Below are positions 51,153 through 58,937 of a stretch of 64,000 nt of DNA, one piece after another. The stretch is from positions 1,462,527 to 1,526,526 of the forward strand of contig FP929140.1 in assembly GCA_000198515.1 (NCBI GenBank). The letters run 5' to 3'. A program made the translations under genes and the position numbers. The stretch comes from a gamma proteobacterium HdN1. Lineage in GTDB: Bacteria; Pseudomonadota; Gammaproteobacteria; Pseudomonadales; Ketobacteraceae. The first letter of the stretch is position 1; the number at the start of each line of letters is the position of its first letter. The notes under the pieces are model-generated. The model did not search any database. It saw nothing but the letters and a program-made list of their open reading frames with translations, and was not told the DNA's origin.

Positions 51153-52583
51153 TCAATAGACCTCTACCAGAGCCTTGCCGACAGGTGCTTCATTGCGCTG
51201 CCGGAGCTGTTCAGAAAGCATTGCGGACCACGCCGGTTCAACATAATAGCTAACAAAAAGGCTGTGTTCTGGCCCCTTGGAAAGCACGATCCGAGTATCT
51301 TCAAGCTGCCACTCGTTATAGATTCCGTCGATCAGCACTTGTGTGCCGTCACGATTTGGCTCACCGTGGCGTGCCTGTAAGCGTTGCCGCACTTTGGCAA
51401 GCAGGGCAGGAGAATCCGCGCTAGGTAGGCGATATTGCAACGCAGCCACTTTTTCGCTGGCGAGAACGTACCCAACCAAGAGGCGGTCGGCCATCGCCCA
51501 AATGCCGCGTGCGTCATAGCTATCAAACCACTGCTGATCGGGTTCGGATAATGGGATGCCGCCCTGTTGGTGTAGAATTCGGCGAAGGGCACTTCGCTTT
51601 TGCGTTGCCAGCGGTGCGCCGAATAGCGCTAGCGAATTGCGCCCCGTTTCCACGAGTTTTCGCTGCGCCAACAACTCGCGGTTGGCGTCTTGATTTCCAT
51701 TGAGCGCTGCAATTTCTAACCAATAAAGCGCTCGCTCGGGATCGTACCAAGGGGACGCCTGAATTTGATGAAAGCGTGCGTAGTCATAAGCAATTTCCGA
51801 CTCATCCTTACGCGCCGCCTGGCTGAACCAGTATTGCGCCTGAGCCAGATTAACGGGGACGCCCGCGCCAAACTGGTAGATTAGTGCGAGATTATGCATC
51901 GCGGCCACGTGGCCATTTCGTGCTGCCAGCTCCATCCAGTCGCGCGCCCGAGGTTGATCCATTTTTATGGGATGACGCAGCCCCTTTTCATTGCTGCCCT
52001 TGAGATATAATTGCGCAAGAAAAAACGCCGCATCTGCATGATCCTGTTTTGCAGCGGCTTTGTACCAATACAGAGCGTTTTGCGAATCCCGCTTTAGCCA
52101 CGTTCCCTGCCAGAGTAGACTGGCAAATTGATATTGTGCGTCTGCATTGCCGCGTGTGGCGGCACGTTCCAGCCAATAACGTGCTTGCATAGCGTCCCTT
52201 GGCACGCCCTGGCCGTAGGCGAACATCAGCCCCAACGCGTATTGAGCGGATGGATCACCGGTATTCGCCAATCCGTAAAATTCATGTAATGCGGTGATGT
52301 AATTACCCTGTTTATACGCGGCCTCACCTTTTTCTACCGACCCTAGATAACTTGGGTCGAAATATTTCTCATCCTTAGGAAGTGCGAAAGTGTGCAGTGG
52401 CGGTGGCGATTTCTTTAGATAGGGAATGTCCCTTACGTAAGGCACACGCTCAAGAAAACTTGGGCCAGATTTAGCACCGCCAATCGTCGAGCAGCCAGCG
52501 CTAGCCACGATTACTGCTACAACGAGCAACTTGCAGCTTAGTGGCGAGGCACTCGTCTTGGTGCTTTTTTTACCCCTCCTCAT
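51153..52583 (-). CDS. Lipoprotein with Sel1-like repeats
   Basis: 476 residues. The signal sequence ends in a lipobox ASAG-C with Cys31. From about residue 80 to 330 there are six or more Sel1-like helical repeats (A.YALGLMFAYGQGVPRD.MQARYWLERAA, spaced by eye). The last 140 residues are unlike the repeats. Sel1 proteins serve as scaffolds and, in some type VI clusters, as immunity proteins. Its start overlaps the TAXI-like gene stop by four bases (ATGA), so the two are co-translated. The ATG is at 52583. Confidence 0.82.
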   Translation of the reverse strand: MRRGKKSTKTSASPLSCKLLVVAVIVASAGCSTIGGAKSGPSFLERVPYVRDIPYLKKSPPPLHTFALPKDEKYFDPSYLGSVEKGEAAYKQGNYITALHEFYGLANTGDPSAQYALGLMFAYGQGVPRDAMQARYWLERAATRGNADAQYQFASLLWQGTWLKRDSQNALYWYKAAAKQDHADAAFFLAQLYLKGSNEKGLRHPIKMDQPRARDWMELAARNGHVAAMHNLALIYQFGAGVPVNLAQAQYWFSQAARKDESEIAYDYARFHQIQASPWYDPERALYWLEIAALNGNQDANRELLAQRKLVETGRNSLALFGAPLATQKRSALRRILHQQGGIPLSEPDQQWFDSYDARGIWAMADRLLVGYVLASEKVAALQYRLPSADSPALLAKVRQRLQARHGEPNRDGTQVLIDGIYNEWQLEDTRIVLSKGPEHSLFVSYYVEPAWSAMLSEQLRQRNEAPVGKALVEVY

Positions 52584-53872
52584 GCGACAGCCACTAGGTT
52601 TTGTTTGCCCTTGAGTCTCTGATCAAGCAATGCAATTGTGTAATTGCACTGCTGATGAAATGTGCCTAGCAACGGATCGTGAGCGAGGTCATTGCCCAGC
52701 ATCTGACGGCTGCCTTGTAACTTGAACTGCAAGACTTCATCAAGCCACTGGCGTAATTGGCGCAAATCGTTTTCTGTACGTGCCTGCTGTTCAATCTGGA
52801 GAATTTGATTGAGCATGGATTCTACCGCTTCAATCGCGCGCCGTTCAGCGAGCGCAATGCGTGTGGCGCGCAGGTTACGCACTTGAACCACCACCAGCAC
52901 GATGGCGACAATGATCAGCAGGATGAGCACCTTATGCTGTAACCACCACGCAATTTCTTGCCGCAGCAAATCGCGCACAGGTAAGTCTTCGCCACCGATA
53001 GCAGCATGCTTGGCAATCAATTGCCATGCGGATTCACTGTTCTGGGCCTGAAAACGCGCAGTTAACGCGACACCTTCGTGGCCATGCAGGACGGCCGCAA
53101 CCTCGGCTGCGATAGACGGAGCGAGATCGGGCAGAGACGCCAATATGAGCGGAGTGGCGACTGTAACGATTGCAGAGGGCGGCATCTGGTGAGCGCCAAA
53201 ACTGAACGCCCCTGCGGGGATCGTTGCAGAAACCCACAACGGCGCGTGGATGGACAGCGCGGCGGCTTCGCTAAGGGGTGCCAGCCGATACCGTTCAGAC
53301 TGCACCAGTGCAGGCCACTCTGGTGCGGTATAGAAGTCGGTAATTAGACGTGCCTTTGCGTCTTTCGCGGGCGCCTGCTCGTCCAAACGCAATTGATCGT
53401 GCCCGACTAGCCCCAAGGTTTCCAATATACTCCAGCCCAGTGCGGCAGAATCCGCTCCACCACTGGCTAGGTCAATCGTGCTTGGATTCAGGCTGTGCAG
53501 CGCGGTTTCGTCAGCCTTGGGTTCGACCAGCAAAAAGCTGTACAGGCTGGCAATCGGCGCGACGCCTACCCAGTTTTGCGAGGCTCCAAGTGCTGCTGGC
53601 GCTACAAAAGCAAGATCCGCCTTACCTTCTAAAAGCAATCGCTGTGCGTGAAGCGAGCCATTTGCAGGTACTAATGCAATCTTCCACGGCGTCCGTCGCT
53701 CCAGCAGCAGCTTTAACGCATCGCCTGCTTGTTGCGAAACACTGCCTTTGGGGCCGGTGGCAATCCGCACAACACCGCCGTTACTGCTTTGCAGGCCCAC
53801 CACGATCATTGCCAATGCAACCACGAAAATTGCGATCCATGCAGCCATTTCTCGCCAGTTATAAAAAAACAT
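52580..53872 (-). CDS. TAXI-like (TRAP solute receptor-like) membrane-anchored protein
   Basis: 430 residues. An N-terminal membrane anchor (AAWIAIFVVALAMIVVGL) is followed by a periplasmic type II binding-protein fold: VRIATGPKGSVSQQAGDALKLLLE, then ADLAFVAPAALG and SLYSFLLVEP, as in TAXI/NMT1-type receptors. A second span lies near residue 318 (VLILLIIVAIVLVVVQV), and about 90 cytosolic helical residues end the protein. TRAP permease genes are absent, so it is not an ordinary transport receptor. It overlaps the Sel1 lipoprotein gene. A sensory or immunity role is possible but unproven. Confidence 0.75.
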   Translation of the reverse strand: MFFYNWREMAAWIAIFVVALAMIVVGLQSSNGGVVRIATGPKGSVSQQAGDALKLLLERRTPWKIALVPANGSLHAQRLLLEGKADLAFVAPAALGASQNWVGVAPIASLYSFLLVEPKADETALHSLNPSTIDLASGGADSAALGWSILETLGLVGHDQLRLDEQAPAKDAKARLITDFYTAPEWPALVQSERYRLAPLSEAAALSIHAPLWVSATIPAGAFSFGAHQMPPSAIVTVATPLILASLPDLAPSIAAEVAAVLHGHEGVALTARFQAQNSESAWQLIAKHAAIGGEDLPVRDLLRQEIAWWLQHKVLILLIIVAIVLVVVQVRNLRATRIALAERRAIEAVESMLNQILQIEQQARTENDLRQLRQWLDEVLQFKLQGSRQMLGNDLAHDPLLGTFHQQCNYTIALLDQRLKGKQNLVAVA

Positions 53873-53947
53873 GGGGTTTACTCCCGGCTATTTCCCAATG
53901 ATATTTTTGTGGCCATCAGGACGTAGAGTTTTTAGGGTTTATGATTC

Positions 53948-54361
53948 TCAAGACAAAACCATAAGCTTGACCTGTGAAGGCACCAATGCCGCCCCAAACG
54001 CGCCCGGAGACACACCGTTCTGGCCCGAAAGGCTAAGCATTTTGGTTGCAGGCATCCCGCCGAAAAAAACTTTGAAACTACCCAGTAGGTGTCGTGTTGG
54101 CCCCATTACAGAAGCGGAAAGCGGATTAAGCATAAGCCCGCCGTTATCGCCGTTACTTATCGGCGTTACAGTTGCGAGATTATGATTTGGCATTGCGAGG
54201 GTCAGCACCTTAAACTGCGAGGGGATCGCCGTCATCGGCAGTGAAATATTGGGGTAGGGGATGGGAGTAGGAATCGGCCCTACAGGGGTCGGGATTGGCG
54301 TTAGGCACACATCTGGAAAAGCGAGATTCATGCCCATCATTTGGGTATTCGCAAACACCAT
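53948..54361 (-). CDS. DUF4150 PAAR-like spike-tip protein
   Basis: 137 residues, consisting only of the DUF4150 domain: MVFANTQMMGMNLAFPDVCLTP, PIPYPNISLP, PISNGDNGGLM and VMGPTRHLLGSFKVFFGGMPATKM, then GAALVPSQVKLMVL. These proteins are PAAR-like and cap the VgrG spike; many carry a C-terminal toxin. This one has none. It is 14 bases after the DUF3540 gene. Confidence 0.88.
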   Translation of the reverse strand: MVFANTQMMGMNLAFPDVCLTPIPTPVGPIPTPIPYPNISLPMTAIPSQFKVLTLAMPNHNLATVTPISNGDNGGLMLNPLSASVMGPTRHLLGSFKVFFGGMPATKMLSLSGQNGVSPGAFGAALVPSQVKLMVLS

Positions 54362-54375
54362 AACAACTACCCACC

Positions 54376-54999
54376 TTAACCCATGTGAATTCGTTCGCCG
54401 TCGATGCGAACATCGCTACGAGCCGTCAATACTGCGTGCTTTGCGTGGAGGGTCCATGCTTCCCGCACCGTCTTGATACACTGGCCGATATTGGCCGTTT
54501 CCACGCCTTCGACCCAGCGCATCACCGTATCAGCCCGCTGCACCACTCGTTGCATGAGGCTTTGCACTGTGCCAGCACGAAAATTTACTTCTTCATGCTG
54601 CGCGTCCAAGCGATTGGCATAAAGCTTGAGTGCGCCGCTGATCCAATGGCTGCGTACGCTTGTGAGATTTAGATCAGCACTTTGAATGCCAATCTGTGTT
54701 CCTTGGATTTCAAGATGTTCGCTACATTTTATCTGCGTTTTTGGCGGCAGCCGCAGCTCTGCTGCTGCACTTGCGTCGTGCGTCAACACCGCCAAAATAT
54801 AGTGAACATTATCCGAAGATGAAACCAGCACTTGATCCCCCGCAACCGGAACAACAAGGCAACTCACCGCACAGCGCGCGGCGAAAACGCCTTGCGAGCC
54901 TTGCAGCATAAAATGAGCGGAGTCTCCGCCAAGAACTTTGGCATGGTGAAAAGCAGCAGCCGATTGGCGAGCGGGTAGTGGGTGGATGACATCAGCCAT
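54376..54999 (-). CDS. DUF3540 protein of the type VI spike cluster
   Basis: 207 residues. The N-terminal part (FMLQGSQGVFAARCAVSCLVVPVAGDQVLVSS) and the helical C-terminus (MQRVVQRADTVMRWVEGVE) fit DUF3540, a family found between DUF2169/pentapeptide genes and DUF4150 genes in VgrG clusters. Function is unknown; a role in spike assembly or effector loading is inferred from context. Confidence 0.82.
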   Translation of the reverse strand: MADVIHPLPARQSAAAFHHAKVLGGDSAHFMLQGSQGVFAARCAVSCLVVPVAGDQVLVSSSDNVHYILAVLTHDASAAAELRLPPKTQIKCSEHLEIQGTQIGIQSADLNLTSVRSHWISGALKLYANRLDAQHEEVNFRAGTVQSLMQRVVQRADTVMRWVEGVETANIGQCIKTVREAWTLHAKHAVLTARSDVRIDGERIHMG

Positions 55000-55003
55000 A
55001 AAT

Positions 55004-56086
55004 TTAACGCTTCTTCAATTGCTTACCGAAATCCTCCGCCTTTTTCCTTTGCGGATCAGTTTCGAGGGCCAAAGAGCGGGAAGAGCCGTTCCACTGGCAA
55101 CCTTCTTCCTCTATGCAATGAAGGTTAGTTCGGAATAATGCGGTTTGCGAGAAATCTGCATCGAAAAGATGTGCATGGGAAAAGTCCGTGTAGTCCAATT
55201 TCGCACATTCGAAAGTGCTACGATTGCAGCGCGTTCCCACCATTTGTGCCTGCACCATCTGCACATTTGAGAAATTTGCGTCGCTCAAGTCTGCGCCGCT
55301 AAAAATTGCTTGATTGAGATTTCCTCCGGAAAATTGACCGTGTATCACTTTGGCCGATAATAGGAGCGCTTGTTCTAGATTTGCGCCCGTAAAATCAGCA
55401 TCCTGCAAATCCGCATACGAAAATCCAGCTTGATTTAGCATCATTCCTCTGAAATTGCAGCCGATAAGCGAGGTTTTTTGAAATTGCGGCATCTCAAAGC
55501 GGGTTTGTGTGAAATCGTAGCGGTCAAGGTTTGTTTTGAAAAAAAGCGGCTTATTAAAACTGGCGTTTCCAAAATCCACCTGTGCGAGCAGCGGCTCAAT
55601 AAAATTTGGCCGTTCGATAACTGCATCGTCCCATTGAGAGGCGGTTAGATCGCAATTGAGGAAGTTCGCATAACTTCCCGACACGCCTTGCCAGTTACTG
55701 GCGGCTAGAACGGCGTTTATGAAGCTAGTGTTCAATAATTTTGCGCCAATAAACAGTGAGCTTTGGAGCTTTGTATCGACAAAATTTGTACGGCTCAGGA
55801 TGGCTTCTCGAAAATTGGCGGCGTGAAAAGTACAGTTAACAAAGCTTGAAAGCGAAAGGTCTGCCCCCGAAAAATTGGAATCTCCGAATTCGCACTCAAT
55901 AAATTGCGATTCACGAATTGTTGCGCCGGAAAAGTTTGTACTCAAAAGACATACCTTGTTAAACGTGCCGCCAGAAAGAGACGCGTGGCTGTAATCAGCG
56001 CCAGAGAGGTCGGTATTGAACACGCCAAGCTGTTCACCTTCACCCCGGATCAGAGCCTCAAGAGTGGCGCGGTTGCGTAAACTCAT
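55004..56086 (-). CDS. Pentapeptide-repeat protein
   Basis: 360 residues, almost entirely pentapeptide repeats of the A(D/N)LXX type (e.g. LSGADYSHASLSGG, GADLSDANFSN, ANLEQALL), giving a right-handed quadrilateral beta helix. It overlaps the DUF2169 gene by four bases and precedes the DUF3540 gene by four. In type VI clusters such proteins accompany spike or effector genes; it may mimic or extend a spike. A C-terminal Lys-rich end (RKKAEDFGKQLKKR) is non-repetitive. Confidence 0.85.
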   Translation of the reverse strand: MSLRNRATLEALIRGEGEQLGVFNTDLSGADYSHASLSGGTFNKVCLLSTNFSGATIRESQFIECEFGDSNFSGADLSLSSFVNCTFHAANFREAILSRTNFVDTKLQSSLFIGAKLLNTSFINAVLAASNWQGVSGSYANFLNCDLTASQWDDAVIERPNFIEPLLAQVDFGNASFNKPLFFKTNLDRYDFTQTRFEMPQFQKTSLIGCNFRGMMLNQAGFSYADLQDADFTGANLEQALLLSAKVIHGQFSGGNLNQAIFSGADLSDANFSNVQMVQAQMVGTRCNRSTFECAKLDYTDFSHAHLFDADFSQTALFRTNLHCIEEEGCQWNGSSRSLALETDPQRKKAEDFGKQLKKR

Positions 56087-58932
56087 GTGGGCCGCCAGTC
56101 TTGCAAGAGCGTTTTATCCAGAATGGCTTCAGAGAACTGAGTGCTACCGAGAGTCGCTTTCAAAAAACCTGCTTCGTACAAGCATGCGCCGCTAAAATTG
56201 GCGCTGGTTAATATTGCCTTACTAAAAGCAGCGCCTGACAGGTTAGCACCTTGTAAGCTAGCGCCGGCCAGATTGGCTTTCATGAACTGTGAGTGAACCG
56301 CGCTGGCGCGATCCCAATTGGAATCTTCCAACTGGCTACCAGAGCAGTCGCAACCATCGGCGACCGCACCAGAAAAACGCACTTGCTTCAAATTGCAGTC
56401 TCTCAAGTTTGCGCGACTCAGTGTGGCACGTTCGAAATTCGCTCCCTGAAGACTGCATTCCCCAACAAAGCGTACTTCAGTAAGTACAGCATCGCTAAAA
56501 ACCGTGCGTTCTGCTGAAAGCTTGATAAAATTTACTGCCTGAAGGTGGCTGCCGGAAAACCGTGATCCGTCTACGTTTGACATCAAAAAGCTGCTCTCAT
56601 CCAGCACTGCTTGATCAAATTGACAATTCGAGATCGTCAACTCAAGAAACAACTGTTTGGAAAGCATAGCTCCCGAAAAATCCACATTTTCAAATCGTGT
56701 TTCTAAAAATCTGGCGGAGTTTTCATCGAAGGTCGCTTTACTAAAGCAGGTGTTAAAAATCTTCGCCTTTCCCAGTTGTGCCGCGCTAAACTGGCTTCCG
56801 GAGAAATCTGTATCCTTTATCGTGGTATTGCCTAGATTCGACCCTGAAAAATCCGCCCCCCGAGCCCGCGTTCGAATAAAGCGAGCACCCGCAAAAATGG
56901 CACGGTGAAAACAGGCACCATCTAGGAGCGCATCGGAAAAGTCGACGTATTCCAGTAAGCACTCGCTAAAATCAATCCCGCGCAAATCCAGCCCGCTCAG
57001 GTCAACAAAAGCTAGATCATGGTTTTGGTAACTCATGCATGCGTCGTCGCATGTCGCGCGATCTCGCAATTTCAAGGCGGCAACAAGCGCCTCACGCAAT
57101 TGCGGTTCTTGTCCTTCATGTGGTGAGCGGGCTGGGCCTAAAAGGTGGGCGCCGATACGATATCCATCGAGCACTTTTGCCCGCGTCTCGCGCAGGCTGG
57201 CCTTAGCCTCTTCAATCTGTTTACAGATTTTGGTGAACGCTTCAGTGCCGACCCCAGCGGGCCCTGCACTGTGAATTTGCGCCTCCAAAGCACGTAATTT
57301 TTCCTGGCTGTGTTCGATATCGTCAAAGGAAGGCGGGCGAACCAAGATCGGAGGCAGTGCAGTCTCGGCCAAGCGTTGTTCAAGGGCAGCGATTTCAGCG
57401 GCCTGTCGGGGGTCAACCGCACTGGCTTTTAGTTTCTCCAATTGTTGGCGCACTGCAGCAATGGCTTCATCACGCTTAAGGTCGGCTTCTCGCTGAATTT
57501 CGGCGTGTAGTGCGTCAACGGCTTTGAGGTCAAGAGTGCTGATATCTATTGGCTTTCCCTCCGATAGCCCCGGAGAAATTTTATCTAGCATGCCCTTGAG
57601 TCGCTCCACCTCTAAGGATTCAGCTTCTCGAATTGCGGCAAGCCTTGCATCAAGCGCTTTCTCGTCTAGCCCAGCTTGATGAACTTGCGCTTTGATCTTT
57701 GCGTGATTCTCGGCAATGATCTGCTCGGATTTCGCGATCTGATTGGCAGAAAACGTCTGGGCATTTTGATAACCGGAATTTTCAAGATGAAGACCGTTTG
57801 CAGTGAGCAGGTCTTGGAATCCGCAAGTGCAGGCGAGAGGAATCAGTGACACGCTATTGAGCATGTACTTAAACCCCTCCTTGGGGTCACTGCGGAGCTG
57901 CATTTGCGATTGATAATGTGTCAATGAACGGGGTATGTCCTTGATTCCCTCGTGCGCGAGCATCAGGGTGGCAATATCAGTGCCGTCATCCGTACTAATT
58001 TCGCAGGTGCCGCGTTGTATCAACACTCCAAGATCGGCATCTGGAAATAGCCAAACCGTATCAAGGCGGGTGGGTATTTCTTCGATCGGCATTTCTGAGC
58101 TCGGCCGACTAGCTCCCCCCTCCCTGCGTAAAAATATCCGCCCCACGATTCCCGGTAGCTCGCCACGCAGATGCGGAATTTCAGGGTGCATAAAATGGAG
58201 TTCAAACGACTCTGTTCCGCCCCAGAATTGTCCATCCTCAAGCCACTGATCATTTTGTGCCGTGTTGAAATAGTGGAAATCCAAATCGTCCGGAAATCCG
58301 GGCATCCGGCTTCGCAGGTACGCGTCATCATAAGTGCCTGCCAACGGGCGGCGCGATTCAAGATCCAGTGGCACGGGTCCCATGGATGCAGGTAACGGAC
58401 GGGATGCGAGGCTCGTAGTCAGCGAATTGGAATATTCCACATTGGGCAAAGGGTGTGTAGCTATGCCGTCGATTTCGATTTCGGAGAGCCCTTTTCCTAC
58501 CGGATTTTCGGCATAGTCTTTGCCGCCATATGCGTTCTCCCAGATCAGCGGCATTTCCGTGAGCGCTTCTGGCCCGACAACACCCAAGTCCCTGCCACCC
58601 AATTTTCGCCAGTAGCGATTGCCATGCACGATCAAGTGCTTTTCAAGTGGGCCAACTGCGGCAGACACCTTTCCCGCCGTACAAGGCGTGTCGTGAGGTG
58701 CAAAAAAACTGCCCGCCACAAGAAACTCGCCGCAGGCTTTTGGCATTCCAGCGTCCAGCGGATGCCCCCCCGGCAATCGCTTCATGATAGCAGGCCAAGT
58801 TTCAATATCGAGAACTGGATCACCGCTCGAAAGCTTGAATCCCCATAGCGCACCAACGGATAGGATATGGCGCGCCTGATAAGTAAATGTGCGGTAAACC
58901 AAGCCCGCGTGTAGTGACTTGATAATTTGCAT
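56083..58932 (-). CDS. DUF2169 - coiled coil - pentapeptide-repeat fusion protein
   Basis: 949 residues in three parts. Residues 1-330 are DUF2169: YRTFTYQARHILSVGALWGF, DAGMPKACGEFLVAGSFFAP, MPLIWENAYGGKDYAENPVGKG and GTYDDAYLRSRMPGFPDD. About residues 400-620 are helical and charged with coiled-coil character. About 650-949 are pentapeptide repeats (LSGLDLRGIDFSE through GASLQGANLSGAAF). DUF2169 proteins are thought to act as adaptors for effector loading onto VgrG. The start is the ATG at 58932, 5 bases after the VgrG stop, so it is coupled to VgrG. Confidence 0.88.
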   Translation of the reverse strand: MQIIKSLHAGLVYRTFTYQARHILSVGALWGFKLSSGDPVLDIETWPAIMKRLPGGHPLDAGMPKACGEFLVAGSFFAPHDTPCTAGKVSAAVGPLEKHLIVHGNRYWRKLGGRDLGVVGPEALTEMPLIWENAYGGKDYAENPVGKGLSEIEIDGIATHPLPNVEYSNSLTTSLASRPLPASMGPVPLDLESRRPLAGTYDDAYLRSRMPGFPDDLDFHYFNTAQNDQWLEDGQFWGGTESFELHFMHPEIPHLRGELPGIVGRIFLRREGGASRPSSEMPIEEIPTRLDTVWLFPDADLGVLIQRGTCEISTDDGTDIATLMLAHEGIKDIPRSLTHYQSQMQLRSDPKEGFKYMLNSVSLIPLACTCGFQDLLTANGLHLENSGYQNAQTFSANQIAKSEQIIAENHAKIKAQVHQAGLDEKALDARLAAIREAESLEVERLKGMLDKISPGLSEGKPIDISTLDLKAVDALHAEIQREADLKRDEAIAAVRQQLEKLKASAVDPRQAAEIAALEQRLAETALPPILVRPPSFDDIEHSQEKLRALEAQIHSAGPAGVGTEAFTKICKQIEEAKASLRETRAKVLDGYRIGAHLLGPARSPHEGQEPQLREALVAALKLRDRATCDDACMSYQNHDLAFVDLSGLDLRGIDFSECLLEYVDFSDALLDGACFHRAIFAGARFIRTRARGADFSGSNLGNTTIKDTDFSGSQFSAAQLGKAKIFNTCFSKATFDENSARFLETRFENVDFSGAMLSKQLFLELTISNCQFDQAVLDESSFLMSNVDGSRFSGSHLQAVNFIKLSAERTVFSDAVLTEVRFVGECSLQGANFERATLSRANLRDCNLKQVRFSGAVADGCDCSGSQLEDSNWDRASAVHSQFMKANLAGASLQGANLSGAAFSKAILTSANFSGACLYEAGFLKATLGSTQFSEAILDKTLLQDWRPT

Positions 58933-58937
58933 TATTG

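Noticed and set aside
52580-53872. Ordinary TRAP-TAXI transport system
   Set aside because: There are no TRAP permease genes nearby, and the protein has a second membrane span and a cytosolic tail, unlike a soluble receptor.
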